Origin: Pseudobutyrivibrio sp.
GTDB taxonomy: Bacteria > Bacillota_A > Clostridia > Lachnospirales > Lachnospiraceae
NCBI GenBank assembly: GCA_024691465.1
Contig: JAILNO010000056.1
Location: forward strand, 1 to 20,188
DNA: 20,188 bases
Direction: 5' to 3'
Part shown: positions 8,461 to 15,968 of the stretch, in pieces
Layout of the letters: every line of letters starts with the position of its first letter
How positions within the stretch are numbered: position 1 is the first letter of the stretch
The notes under the pieces: generated by a model
The model's database searches: none
What the model saw: only the letters and a program-made list of their open reading frames with translations
Told to the model about the DNA's origin: nothing
Position numbers and translations under genes: made by a program

Positions 8461-8487
8461 GTTAAAATATTTATTCTGAATATTAAC
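8461..8487 (-). promoter_or_regulatory. AT-rich inverted repeat upstream of argF, possible ArgR/AhrC site
   Basis: A 27-base element with GTTAA/TTAAC ends and an inner TATTC-T-GAATA palindrome (8472-8482), 23-50 bases before the argF ATG. Known ARG boxes are AT-rich imperfect dyads built from GAATA-like halves. The half-site orientation here is not the classical TGAAT-N4-ATTCA, so this is a weak match. It lies in the only stretch where an argF promoter could be (8439-8492). No good -35/-10 pair is obvious there. Confidence 0.35.
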
Positions 8488-8492
8488 ATATT

Positions 8493-8530
8493 AAAACAAA
8501 AGAGTCTTCAGGGGAACCCCTAAAGACTCT
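8493..8530 (-). terminator. Intrinsic terminator after the SH3/hydrolase gene
   Basis: Long hairpin of about 13-14 bp (8501-8514 with 8517-8530) built from AGAGTCTT and GGGG/CCCC blocks with one G-U pair, followed on the minus strand by UUUUGUUUU (8493-8500). It separates the 8579-9772 gene from argF. Confidence 0.88.
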
Positions 8531-8578
8531 AAAAATGCATCAATAATACATAGTTGCAAATGTAATAAATCAATTCAA

Positions 8579-9772
8579 TTAATAAAATACGTGGTTGCCG
8601 ATGATTAATCCCTGCTTAGAACCTGCACGACGGAAATGTGTAGCTCCGCCTGTAGTATCAACTCCTGCAAGGGCATCCTGTGCTGCCTGGATACATGATG
8701 CCTTAGGTCCATTAGAAATAACCCTAGACATACGTGATGTAGCAAACTGTCCCTTAGCAAAGATAACACCACCAACTGTACTTGGATATGAGCCACTGCG
8801 TACTCGGTTCATAACAACTGAACCTACTGCCACCTGGCCCTCATATATCTCGCTACCAGCCTCAATCTGAATGATTGCAGCAAGAAGCGTAACATCATCT
8901 GCTGAATCAATAATAGCCTGGTTAGCTGCAGCGGCCTGAGCTGCTGCTTCCTTAGCTGCCTGAGCTGCTGCCTCTGCTGCAGCGGCTGCCTCAGCCTCTT
9001 CCTCTAATGTAATAGCCTCGCCTGTCTCCATGTCAACCTGAACATACTCAGCCTTAACATAGCCTGAAACCCCTGCAGATGTGACAGCTACCCAGCCATC
9101 AACAGCCTCTACCTCTGGATCAACAACGAGCTTAGTTCCCTTTGGAACCACCTTAAGGATCTTAGCATCCTCAGATGCCTCACCTCTGATACGAAGTCCT
9201 GCCACATCAGTAGTAGCATAAGAATTGCAAACATCCATTGCAAGCTCATATGCCTCAATACCTGTAACACAAAAATCTGCTGACACAAAACCATGTGCAT
9301 TACCAGATTCAATCTCGTACCATCCATCAAATACATCAACGAGTGTAGCAACATCGCCTGCACGAAGCTTAGCAATTGCCTCAGCATCCTCGCTAGCCTC
9401 TGCACGAATGTAGAGATAATCATCTACATTAGCCATAGCCTTGTCAGCCCACTCATCATATTCATCATTCGTATCAACCTCTACCTGATCGGTAGTAGAT
9501 GCAACTACTGTAACTTCCGCTGATGCATAAACTAAATCAGACTCTCCTGCTGAAAGCTCCATTGATGAAACAGCTGAGAATACACCTGCGGTGCTAGTCT
9601 GCTGATTCACAACGGCTGTAGATGACACCTCATCAACTGGCGCATTCATATATGCTCCTGTGAAAAGAACCACCAATGCTAATGCAAGAGTTCCTCCCTG
9701 CATGTTACGCTTAGTAATGTATTTCTTATGCTTGGCGTACATAGCAGCAAGATTTTCTCTAAATTTACTCAT
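8579..9772 (-). CDS. Membrane-anchored or secreted SH3-domain protein with C-terminal SleB-like cell wall hydrolase
   Basis: A 397-residue protein expected outside the membrane. The basic N-terminus (MSKFRENLAAMYAKHKKYITKR) and one hydrophobic segment at 27-42 make a signal peptide or anchor. Two bacterial SH3 domains follow (~115-170 with LYIRAEASEDAEAIAKLRAGD...GWYEIESGNAHGFVSADF; ~185-247 with LRIRGEASEDAKILKVVPKGT...GWVAVTSAGVSGYVKAEYV), then an Ala/Glu-rich helical linker (254-285). Residues ~293-397 match the Hydrolase_2/SleB family of lytic enzymes: LLAAIIQIEAGSEIYEGQVAVGSVVMNRV with likely catalytic E304, FAKGQFAT, GATHFRR. It probably acts on peptidoglycan. ATG is preceded by CGGAGG only 3 bases upstream. 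A consensus promoter lies at 9831-9859 and a terminator at 8493-8530. Confidence 0.9.
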   Translation of the reverse strand: MSKFRENLAAMYAKHKKYITKRNMQGGTLALALVVLFTGAYMNAPVDEVSSTAVVNQQTSTAGVFSAVSSMELSAGESDLVYASAEVTVVASTTDQVEVDTNDEYDEWADKAMANVDDYLYIRAEASEDAEAIAKLRAGDVATLVDVFDGWYEIESGNAHGFVSADFCVTGIEAYELAMDVCNSYATTDVAGLRIRGEASEDAKILKVVPKGTKLVVDPEVEAVDGWVAVTSAGVSGYVKAEYVQVDMETGEAITLEEEAEAAAAAEAAAQAAKEAAAQAAAANQAIIDSADDVTLLAAIIQIEAGSEIYEGQVAVGSVVMNRVRSGSYPSTVGGVIFAKGQFATSRMSRVISNGPKASCIQAAQDALAGVDTTGGATHFRRAGSKQGLIIGNHVFY

Positions 9773-9775
9773 AAG

Positions 9776-9828
9776 CCTCCGTTATTTTTTACAAAATAAT
9801 TCTATTTATTACAACTTTGTTACGGAGG
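9776..9828 (-). repeat. Inverted repeat pairing the ribosome site of the SH3/hydrolase gene with the transcription start region
   Basis: ACGGAGG (the ribosome site, read on the minus strand at 9782-9776) has a perfect 7-base complement, CCTCCGT, at 9828-9822, directly after the -10 box. If transcription starts at or before about 9828 the leader could hide its own ribosome site; if it starts a few bases later the pairing would be partial. It could also be a DNA operator. The repeat itself is seen; the function is inferred. Confidence 0.5.
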
Positions 9829-9830
9829 TT

Positions 9831-9859
9831 AATATAGCATTATTACATTTTTTTGTCAA
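9831..9859 (-). promoter_or_regulatory. Promoter of the SH3/hydrolase gene, overlapping the receiver gene's stop codon
   Basis: Minus strand TTGACA (9854-9859), 17-base spacer, TATATT (9831-9836). The TGA stop of the receiver gene (9856-9858) lies in the -35 hexamer, the same arrangement as dusB/greA. The predicted start is near 9824. Confidence 0.8.
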
Positions 9860-10206
9860 ATTAGGTCGTCTATGCAGTCCCAAAGCTCCTGATATTTGAT
9901 GGGTTTCTGTAAGCAAATCTTAGCTCCCATAAGCTTATATTTAAGCATCTCGGCAGGCTGTCTTCCGGAGCACACGATAATCTTGGCATCATTATCGAAC
10001 TTGAGTAATCTGTCGATCAACCACTCTCCCCCTATGCCGCCTTTCATAAGGATATCAGTTATCACTATATCAGGCTCAAACTCCTCATACATAGTGTATG
10101 CCTCGTAACAGTCATCGGCCTCGATTAGATCAACATCATCTGCGGAAAGCAATCTCTCTAATGTGCGTCTTGCAAAAATCTCATCATCCACTATTAGAAT
10201 TTTCAT
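9856..10206 (-). CDS. Stand-alone response-regulator receiver domain protein
   Basis: A 116-residue single-domain CheY-like receiver without output domain. The phosphorylation site is complete: acidic pair D7-D8 in IVDDE, phospho-acceptor D51 in IVITDILMKGG, conserved Ser80 in IVCSGRQPAEML, and Lys101 in LQKPIKYQEL. Such proteins signal by protein contact or act in phosphorelays. No kinase gene is adjacent; the truncated kinase at 19613 is 9 kb away and lacks its ATPase domain. The ATG has GAGGG 8 bases upstream. No terminator follows; the downstream SH3/hydrolase gene starts from a promoter at this gene's end but might also be reached by read-through. The receiver assignment is firm, the partner unknown. 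Confidence 0.92.
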   Translation of the reverse strand: MKILIVDDEIFARRTLERLLSADDVDLIEADDCYEAYTMYEEFEPDIVITDILMKGGIGGEWLIDRLLKFDNDAKIIVCSGRQPAEMLKYKLMGAKICLQKPIKYQELWDCIDDLI

Positions 10207-10244
10207 AAATTATGCCCTCTTCTCCCAAATAATTAACTAAAATA

Positions 10245-10253
10245 ATATTATCA
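10245..10253 (-). promoter_or_regulatory. Possible extended -10 promoter of the receiver gene
   Basis: Minus strand TGATAATAT (10253-10245) fits an extended -10 (TGn plus TAATAT). About 17 bases further upstream only a poor TGCAAT resembles a -35 box. The distance to the ATG at 10206 is about 38 bases. A tentative call. Confidence 0.35.
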
Positions 10254-10292
10254 CGAAATAGTAGTATATTGCATCATATTATTAGACTTTAT

Positions 10293-10320
10293 TTGACTTT
10301 TATATAAGTCTTGCTATCAT
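10293..10320 (+). promoter_or_regulatory. murG promoter with a palindrome in its spacer
   Basis: TTGACT (10293-10298), a 16-base spacer and TATCAT (10315-10320) lie 55-82 bases before the murG ATG. The sequence GACTTTTATATAAGTC (10295-10310) is a dyad with GACTT/AAGTC arms overlapping the -35 and filling the spacer. A further AGACTT at 10284-10289 also mirrors AAGTCT at 10306-10311. This could be a repressor site. The promoter is plausible but not perfect. Confidence 0.6.
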
Positions 10321-10374
10321 GTTTATGTTTGGATTATTTAAGATATATAATTAAGAAATGAGGTATTACTTCAT

Positions 10375-11433
10375 ATGAAGAAAATAGTTATGACTGGCGG
10401 TGGTACTGCCGGGCATGTAACACCTAATTTGGCCCTTGCGCCTTTTTTGAAAAAAAGTGGATATGAAATATACTATATAGGTTCATATACAGGCATCGAG
10501 AAGAAGCTAGTGGAGAGTGCAGGAATCACTTACTATGGCATCTCTTCCGGTAAGCTGAGGAGATATCATGATTGGAAGAATTTCACTGATCCTTTCCGTG
10601 TTATCAAGGGCTTCGGCGAAGCTAATCAGCTTCTCAAGCACCTCAAGCCAGACGTAGTTTTTTCCAAGGGTGGCTTCGTATCTGTTCCAGTAATCATGGC
10701 TGCTGCCAGATTACACATACCAGCAATTATCCACGAGTCCGATATGACTCCTGGATTAGCTAACAAGCTTGCCATTCCTTTTGCTTCTAAGGTATGCTGC
10801 AATTTCCCTGAGACCATAAAGTACCTTCCTGAGGGCAAGGCGGTCCACACTGGATCTCCTATTAGAGAGGAGCTATTCTCTGGTAGTAAGGAGAAAGGTT
10901 ACGAGTTCACAGGGTTTACTGCGGATAAGCCAGTTATTCTCATCATGGGCGGAAGCATCGGTTCCAAGTTCATTAATAATGCCGTATGGTCATCATTGGA
11001 TGAGCTCCTTGATAAGTTCCAGATTGTTCATCTGGTTGGAAAGGGCAATATCAACACTGAGCTTACTGATAAGAAAGGTTATCAACAATATGAATTCCTC
11101 AGTACACAGCTCAATGACATCTTTGCAATGACTTCCCTTATGATAAGTCGTGCAGGTGCTAATTCCATCAGTGAGATCCTTGCTCTTAAGATTCCTAATA
11201 TATTAATCCCTCTATCAGCTGCTGCCAGCCGAGGTGATCAGATTCTCAATGCTGCCAGCTATGAGAAACAGGGATTCTCAACAGTATTGCAGGAAGAAGA
11301 CTTAACTAGTGAGCTTCTCATCAACTCAGTTAAGGATGTGTACTCTAGACGAGATGAAATTATCAATTGCATGAGCCAGTCTAAGCTCTTAGATGCCAAT
11401 GCGGTTATCATGGATTTAATACAGAACATATAA
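10375..11433 (+). CDS. murG: MurG, lipid II-forming N-acetylglucosaminyltransferase
   Basis: Transfers GlcNAc from UDP-GlcNAc to lipid I on the inner face of the membrane, giving lipid II for peptidoglycan. The 352-residue GT-B fold enzyme has an N-terminal glycine-rich loop GGGTAGHVTPNLAL (8-21), SKGGFVSVP (97-105) and HESDMTPGLANKLAIPFA (120-137, the Firmicutes variant of HEQNxxPG). The C-terminal half has GGSIGS (192-197), SRAGANSISE (258-267) and the sugar-binding PLSAAASRGDQILNA (279-293). It stands alone here, outside a division/cell-wall (dcw) cluster, divergent from the receiver gene and convergent with the dapF-murE-dapA operon. ATG has GAGGT 10 bases upstream. It ends at a bidirectional terminator. 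Confidence 0.96.
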   Translation: MKKIVMTGGGTAGHVTPNLALAPFLKKSGYEIYYIGSYTGIEKKLVESAGITYYGISSGKLRRYHDWKNFTDPFRVIKGFGEANQLLKHLKPDVVFSKGGFVSVPVIMAAARLHIPAIIHESDMTPGLANKLAIPFASKVCCNFPETIKYLPEGKAVHTGSPIREELFSGSKEKGYEFTGFTADKPVILIMGGSIGSKFINNAVWSSLDELLDKFQIVHLVGKGNINTELTDKKGYQQYEFLSTQLNDIFAMTSLMISRAGANSISEILALKIPNILIPLSAAASRGDQILNAASYEKQGFSTVLQEEDLTSELLINSVKDVYSRRDEIINCMSQSKLLDANAVIMDLIQNI

Positions 11434-11435
11434 TA

Positions 11436-11476
11436 AAAGAGTTTTGCTTTGTGATATACACATTGCAAAACTCTTT
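11436..11476. terminator. Bidirectional terminator between murG and the dapF operon
   Basis: Twelve-base-pair perfect stem (11436-11447 with 11465-11476, AAAGAGTTTTGC/GCAAAACTCTTT), with a smaller inner TGTG/CACA helix in the loop. U-rich tails follow on both strands (UUUAUUUU rightward, UUUUAUUA leftward). It lies between the convergent stops of murG (11433) and the HIT gene (11480). Confidence 0.9.
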
Positions 11477-11479
11477 ATT

Positions 11480-11896
11480 TTACATCTTAAGAAGCTCTAC
11501 TACCTTAGCTATCTCCTCCTCAGAGAAGCTCTGATGGCTCCATCCACAGATGGTCTTGTCTGGATCATCCTCGTAGCGAGGAATCACATGTATATGTAAG
11601 TGATGAACTGTCTGTCCAGCTGCCTCGCCATTATTCTGTACAATATTGATTCCGGCGCATCCTAGCTTATCCATCATATTCTTAGCAATCTTCTTAGCAA
11701 GAGGAAGTGCCTTGCTGATAGTGGCATCATCAGCCTCTAACAGATTAGCGAAGTGATTCTTAGGTAAAATAAGTGCATGGCCCTTAGTAGCTGGGTCTGC
11801 ATCTAAGATAACCTTGAAATCCTCATCCTCATAAATAGAGTTGGTAGGAATATCGCCATTAGCTAACTTACAAAAAATACATTTCTCGTCCTTCAT
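11480..11896 (-). CDS. HIT family (histidine triad) nucleotide-binding protein
   Basis: A 138-residue small cytoplasmic hydrolase/transferase of the HINT branch, whose members cleave nucleoside phosphoramidates or AMP-linked groups; the physiological substrate in bacteria is poorly defined. The HIT motif is HLHIHVI (H99, H101, H103). The N-terminus has CIFC (C6, C9), which with later histidines often binds zinc. The nucleotide pocket includes ILDADPATKGHALILPKNH. The ATG has AGGAGG 7-8 bases upstream, 17 bases after the previous stop. Last gene of the dapF-murE-dapA-rhomboid-flavodoxin/SCP2-HIT run, ending at the shared terminator. The family call is firm. Confidence 0.95.
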   Translation of the reverse strand: MKDEKCIFCKLANGDIPTNSIYEDEDFKVILDADPATKGHALILPKNHFANLLEADDATISKALPLAKKIAKNMMDKLGCAGINIVQNNGEAAGQTVHHLHIHVIPRYEDDPDKTICGWSHQSFSEEEIAKVVELLKM

Positions 11897-11913
11897 TATT
11901 CTGTCCTCCTAGT

Positions 11914-12906
11914 CTATGAAAATGAAAATAGCTCATCTAACATGATAAGTGTCCTGAAATTGCCCTTGGCAGTCATGTCTCCTACTGAGAATGCTCTCTG
12001 GAAAGTCTCGCGACCTGCAACTATATTGTCCATGATGCTGCTAGTAAGCTTCATGTATACATCTATATTGTCTTCCTTGCCGTAGCGGCACTCCATGTGC
12101 TCACCTGCTATATTAAGAAACAGTGGCTTGTCCTTACCCTCAAGCATAAATAGATACTTAGCTGAGAAATCTGGATTGCCTCTAAAATGAATCTTCAAAT
12201 CATTAATATATTCATTAGTACTGTCCTCATTCTTCTGTCCCATCATGTCTCTAAACATGCTGGTAAGATCAGCTATATCAGCCTTCTGAGTCTGTACATA
12301 CTCATCATCAGATACGAACCTAGATAACTGCTCTGATTCCTGTGGGGATAACTCGAGCTGAGCTGTACGAAGAATACTTCTGGTAACAGCCTGATTGCTG
12401 GTTGGAAGGCCCTTAGTATGCTGAGAAATGGTACGATAAAGTGTCTCAACCTTCTTCTCAATGATATGAGCATATTCAGTATTCTCGCGGAATTCCTTAA
12501 CATCCTCTACATATCCACAGAAGCCTGCGCAAGGAAGTCCACCTAAGATCTCCCATGCATTCTCCAGAGTAACCATAGCCTCTCTCTCACCATAAGTGGT
12601 GGACATAACTACTGGCTGCATATATGTGGTGGCAAGAGCATTCTTATCTGCATATAGCCAACAAGCATCCAGGAACTGATTCATATATCCGCCTATTCCA
12701 AGCCACTCTACTGTAGTCGCAAGAATAATTCCATCAGCATCCTTGAGAGTCTGAGGAAGCATGGCTATTGCATTCTTCTGCTCATAGATATTATACAGAC
12801 GCACCTCCACCTGAAGCTCGGTGAGTACCTGTTCCATTTTATTAATTACATATAGAGTAGGATCTTCTAAAAGTCCACGCCCTCCGTAGTATATATTAAC
12901 CTTCAT
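11914..12906 (-). CDS. Flavodoxin-like NAD(P)H-dependent reductase fused to a C-terminal SCP2 sterol-carrier-like domain
   Basis: A 330-residue two-domain protein. Residues 1-~160 show the FMN_red/flavodoxin-like fold: MKVNIYYGGRG, ADGIILATTVEWLGIGGYMNQFLDAC (phosphate/flavin loop area), and MSTTYGEREAMVTLENAWEILGG. A charged helical linker (~165-228) follows. Residues ~230-330 resemble the SCP2 lipid-carrier domain (LKIHFRGNPDFSAKYLFMLEG..., DVYMKLTSSIMDNIVAGRETFQRAFSVGDMTAKGNFRTLIMLDELF). SCP2 domains hold hydrophobic ligands, so it may reduce or carry a lipid-like molecule; this is inference. It starts in a TAATG junction with the rhomboid gene and sits in the DAP/murE operon. I know of no described role. 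Confidence 0.8.
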   Translation of the reverse strand: MKVNIYYGGRGLLEDPTLYVINKMEQVLTELQVEVRLYNIYEQKNAIAMLPQTLKDADGIILATTVEWLGIGGYMNQFLDACWLYADKNALATTYMQPVVMSTTYGEREAMVTLENAWEILGGLPCAGFCGYVEDVKEFRENTEYAHIIEKKVETLYRTISQHTKGLPTSNQAVTRSILRTAQLELSPQESEQLSRFVSDDEYVQTQKADIADLTSMFRDMMGQKNEDSTNEYINDLKIHFRGNPDFSAKYLFMLEGKDKPLFLNIAGEHMECRYGKEDNIDVYMKLTSSIMDNIVAGRETFQRAFSVGDMTAKGNFRTLIMLDELFSFS

Positions 12907-13580
12907 TATCGTCCCTCATCTGAATCGTTATTATCTAAAGTATAATTTTTTTCATTGTTAAAATCAACGTGTCTGGAAGCCATTAGAACAGGAATTCCAT
13001 AGACGAAGAAAGTAACTACAAAGCCAAATACCAGGCCCCCTATATGTCCCGCATTATCAACCCCTGCAGTGGTAAATCCAAAATACAGAGTCAGTAGTGC
13101 CATAAAAATCATACGCTTAGTGCTGATGCCATGGTACTTGCCTCGGTGGACTAGTATAACCACTATCATGCCACCTATTATTCCGAATATAGCTCCAGAA
13201 GCTCCCGCCACTATGTCATTCCTTCCGAATAGGCACATAAAGAAAAATGACAAAAAGGAGCCAGCAAGTCCTGACCCCAAATATATTCCAAGAAAACGTG
13301 TCACTCCCACTGCCTTCTCAAATATCTGTCCCAAGAAGAATAAAAGCAACATGTTATTAACCAAATGTTCAATTCCAAAATGCAAAAAAGTTGCAGTAAA
13401 AAGACGGTACCACTCACCAGTGGCTAAGATAGCCCTTGGATTCATAGCACCGTAATTAAGCATAAATGTACCATCTGTAGTATCACCTAGAAACTCCAAT
13501 ACTACAAAGGTAACTATATTAGCAATTACCATTATTAAGGTAATTGGCGTCTCTTTTGGATTAATGTACTCGTCCTTCAA
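12906..13580 (-). CDS. Rhomboid family intramembrane serine protease
   Basis: A 224-residue membrane protein with six or so hydrophobic segments that cuts transmembrane substrates within the membrane. The catalytic serine lies in GASGAIFG (S128) and the partner histidine in NAGHIGGLVFGF (H179). The upstream FLHFGIEHLVNNMLLL holds the conserved His/Asn of the oxyanion region, and the WYRLFTATFLH segment is typical of loop 1. The start is TTG at 13580, two bases after the dapA stop codon. AGGAG lies about 14 bases before it, too far for independent initiation, so translation is probably coupled to dapA; no other start fits upstream. The acidic C-terminal tail is cytoplasmic-like. The substrate is unknown. 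Confidence 0.93.
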   Translation of the reverse strand: MKDEYINPKETPITLIMVIANIVTFVVLEFLGDTTDGTFMLNYGAMNPRAILATGEWYRLFTATFLHFGIEHLVNNMLLLFFLGQIFEKAVGVTRFLGIYLGSGLAGSFLSFFFMCLFGRNDIVAGASGAIFGIIGGMIVVILVHRGKYHGISTKRMIFMALLTLYFGFTTAGVDNAGHIGGLVFGFVVTFFVYGIPVLMASRHVDFNNEKNYTLDNNDSDEGR

Positions 13581-13582
13581 AC

Positions 13583-14476
13583 TTATGCGAGCATCTCCTG
13601 TGGCATCCTCTGAAGAAGCTTACTCATAGCCACCTTATGCTCTTCCTCCATCTCTGTTAATGGCAATCTCAGACTACCTACATTAAATCCTAACATATTC
13701 ATGGTGGATTTAATAGGTATAGGATTAACCTCACAGAATAGAGCATCTACTAATTCAAGGTAATCAAGCTGTAATCTCCTAGCCCGCTCCTCATTACCAT
13801 TGAGATATTCCATAACCATATCGTGAGTTCCCTTAGGAGCCACATTAGAAAGTACGGATATAACTCCTATTCCTCCAAGTGAGAGAATAGGAACAATCTG
13901 GTCATCATTACCTGAATATATATCAAGACATCCTCTGCACAGACTAGCCAGCTTAGTAATCTGAGATATATTACCGCTAGCTTCCTTGATTCCTACGATA
14001 TTAGGATTCTCAAGGCCTAATCTCATAGCTGTCTCTGGAAGTATATTGCAGCCTGTACGGCTAGGTACATTATACATAATAATAGGTAAATCAATTGCAT
14101 GAGCGATTGTTGTATAGTGCTCATATAATCCCTGCTGAGTGGCCTTATTGTAAAATGGTGTCACTATAAGCAGTCCATCCACACCAAGCTCCATAATCTT
14201 CTTTGAAAAATCAATTACAAGTCTGGTAGAATTGCCACCTGATCCAGCAATAACTGGGATTCTATGATTAACTCTCTTTACTGTAAAATTGATGACAGAT
14301 AGCTTCTCTTCCTCACTCATAGTAGCAGGCTCACCTGTGGTTCCACACACTATGATTGCGTCGGTTTCGCCCTCTATCTGTCTGTCTATAAGAGTACCAA
14401 GCATGTCATAATTAACGGTTTCATCATCATTGAATGGAGTAATAAGTGCTACTCCAGCACCTTTAAATAATGTCAT
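13583..14476 (-). CDS. dapA: 4-hydroxy-tetrahydrodipicolinate synthase
   Basis: Condenses pyruvate with aspartate semialdehyde, the first step of the diaminopimelate/lysine branch. The 297-residue TIM-barrel protein has GTTGEPATM (45-53), SGGNSTRLVIDF, YNVPSRTG (135-142, catalytic Tyr135) and GIKEASGN with Schiff-base Lys164. SGNDDQIVPIL and PIPIKSTMNMLG follow. The start ATG overlaps the end of murE by 14 bases, with GGAGG 6 bases upstream. Placed between murE and a rhomboid gene in an operon led by dapF, it supplies the meso-DAP that MurE adds to the peptidoglycan precursor. Confidence 0.96.
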   Translation of the reverse strand: MTLFKGAGVALITPFNDDETVNYDMLGTLIDRQIEGETDAIIVCGTTGEPATMSEEEKLSVINFTVKRVNHRIPVIAGSGGNSTRLVIDFSKKIMELGVDGLLIVTPFYNKATQQGLYEHYTTIAHAIDLPIIMYNVPSRTGCNILPETAMRLGLENPNIVGIKEASGNISQITKLASLCRGCLDIYSGNDDQIVPILSLGGIGVISVLSNVAPKGTHDMVMEYLNGNEERARRLQLDYLELVDALFCEVNPIPIKSTMNMLGFNVGSLRLPLTEMEEEHKVAMSKLLQRMPQEMLA

Positions 14477-15935
14477 GACCTTCCTCCTTTACTACATCAG
14501 CAATGAGCTCACGCTCGTCCATGTGATGCTTAACGCCCTTAATCTCCTGATAATCCTCGTGACCTTTTCCTGCAAGTACCACAATATCGCCTTCCTTAGC
14601 ATTAACTAAGCAGTAGCGAATAGCTTCCTTACGATCAGGAATAGTTACGTACTCTCCATCAGCCTTATGTACACCCACGAGAATATCATTAATAATATCC
14701 ATAGGCTCCTCGTTACGTGGATTATCTGAGGTAACTACTGTAAGATCAGCAAGCTTAGAGCTAACCTCACCCATCTCGTAGCGACGAGACTTAGCGCGAT
14801 TACCACCGCAACCGAAGAGACATACTAATCTGCCTGGCTCATACGCCTTAAGTGTAGTGAGCAAACTTTCAAGTGCCATGGCATTATGTGCATAATCTAT
14901 CATAACTGTGAATTTCTTAGATACAGGAACCAGCTCGATACGTCCCTTTACATGTACATCCTTAAGAGCTGCCTTAATCTTATCTTCTGACACGTTAAAC
15001 TGCTTGCAAATAGCAACAGCAGTAAGTGAATTGTATACCGAGAATGTTCCAGGAACATTAACTTCTACATCCATCTCTTCCTTGCCTGATATATGATACT
15101 TAACTCCTAGAGCCCCGTGCTCCTTAAGAAGCTCTACATTCTCAGCAACGAGATCATTCTCCTTACCGTATCCATACTTAATCACATCACAGGTGTGTCC
15201 CTTCAGGATGCCGTCTATATGCTCGCTATCTCCATTGAAGATACCTGTCTTACACTGCTGGAATAGTAAGCTCTTGCAGTGCATATAATCCTCGAAATCC
15301 TTGTGCTCATTCTCACCGATATGATCTGGCTCGAGATTAGTAAAAACACCTATATCAAAAGTAAAACCTGATACTCTGTGAAGCATAAGTGCCTGAGAGC
15401 TAACCTCCATAACTACTGCGTCAAGCCCAGCATCTACCATCTGACGGAAAAGCTCCTGGACCCTATATGACTCTGGTGTAGTATTGACTGCAGGAATTCG
15501 CTCATCACCTACAATTGATTCAATAGTTCCGATTAAGCCTGTCTTAATGCCAGCTTTCTCAAGGATAGATTTAACCATATAAGTAGTGGTAGTCTTACCT
15601 TTGGTTCCTGTAATTCCAATAGTCTTAAGCTCCTTAGCAGGGTGTCCGAAATAAGCAGCAGAAAGGTACGCAAGGGCCTTACGGCTATTGTCTACCTTGA
15701 TATATGTAACACCTTCAACAGGATCAACATCCTTTTCAATAACTACGACTGTTGCGCCTTTTTCGATTACTTCTGGTATGAAATCATGAGCATCCCTAAC
15801 TGTTCCTGAGATGCATACGAATACTGAATCCTTCGTAACCTTTCTCGAATCGTATGTAAGTGTACTAATCTCTCTATCAATATCTCCTGCATATAATTCG
15901 TAATCTAATTCTTCTAATAATGTGCTTAATTTCAT
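14463..15935 (-). CDS. murE: UDP-N-acetylmuramoyl-tripeptide synthetase (meso-DAP-adding type)
   Basis: ATP-dependent ligase that adds the third residue to UDP-MurNAc-L-Ala-D-Glu. Its 490 residues hold three Mur-ligase domains: N-terminal UDP-binding (1-~100, with TYDSRKVTKDSVFVCISG), central ATPase with P-loop GTKGKTTTTYM (110-120), NTTPESYR, the likely carbamylated K221 in HCKSLLF, and FTNLEPDHIGEN. The C-terminal domain follows (~335-490) with IDYAHN and CGGNRAKSRR. SDNPRNEEP (403-) contains DNPR, the motif that marks selection of meso-diaminopimelate rather than lysine, consistent with neighbours dapF and dapA. ATG has AAGGAT upstream. It overlaps dapA by 14 bases. Confidence 0.96.
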   Translation of the reverse strand: MKLSTLLEELDYELYAGDIDREISTLTYDSRKVTKDSVFVCISGTVRDAHDFIPEVIEKGATVVVIEKDVDPVEGVTYIKVDNSRKALAYLSAAYFGHPAKELKTIGITGTKGKTTTTYMVKSILEKAGIKTGLIGTIESIVGDERIPAVNTTPESYRVQELFRQMVDAGLDAVVMEVSSQALMLHRVSGFTFDIGVFTNLEPDHIGENEHKDFEDYMHCKSLLFQQCKTGIFNGDSEHIDGILKGHTCDVIKYGYGKENDLVAENVELLKEHGALGVKYHISGKEEMDVEVNVPGTFSVYNSLTAVAICKQFNVSEDKIKAALKDVHVKGRIELVPVSKKFTVMIDYAHNAMALESLLTTLKAYEPGRLVCLFGCGGNRAKSRRYEMGEVSSKLADLTVVTSDNPRNEEPMDIINDILVGVHKADGEYVTIPDRKEAIRYCLVNAKEGDIVVLAGKGHEDYQEIKGVKHHMDERELIADVVKEEGHDII

Positions 15936-15968
15936 CTTCTTATCCTTCTTATATCAGTTCCTACTATA

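Noticed and set aside
8930..9000. A DNA repeat array in the Ala-rich linker
   Set aside because: The gctgctgcc-like repetition is explained by alanine codons in the linker of the hydrolase protein.
9109..9523. Other-frame ORFs within the SH3/hydrolase gene
   Set aside because: They are repetitive Met/Leu- or Ser-rich shadows caused by the Ala-rich coding region.
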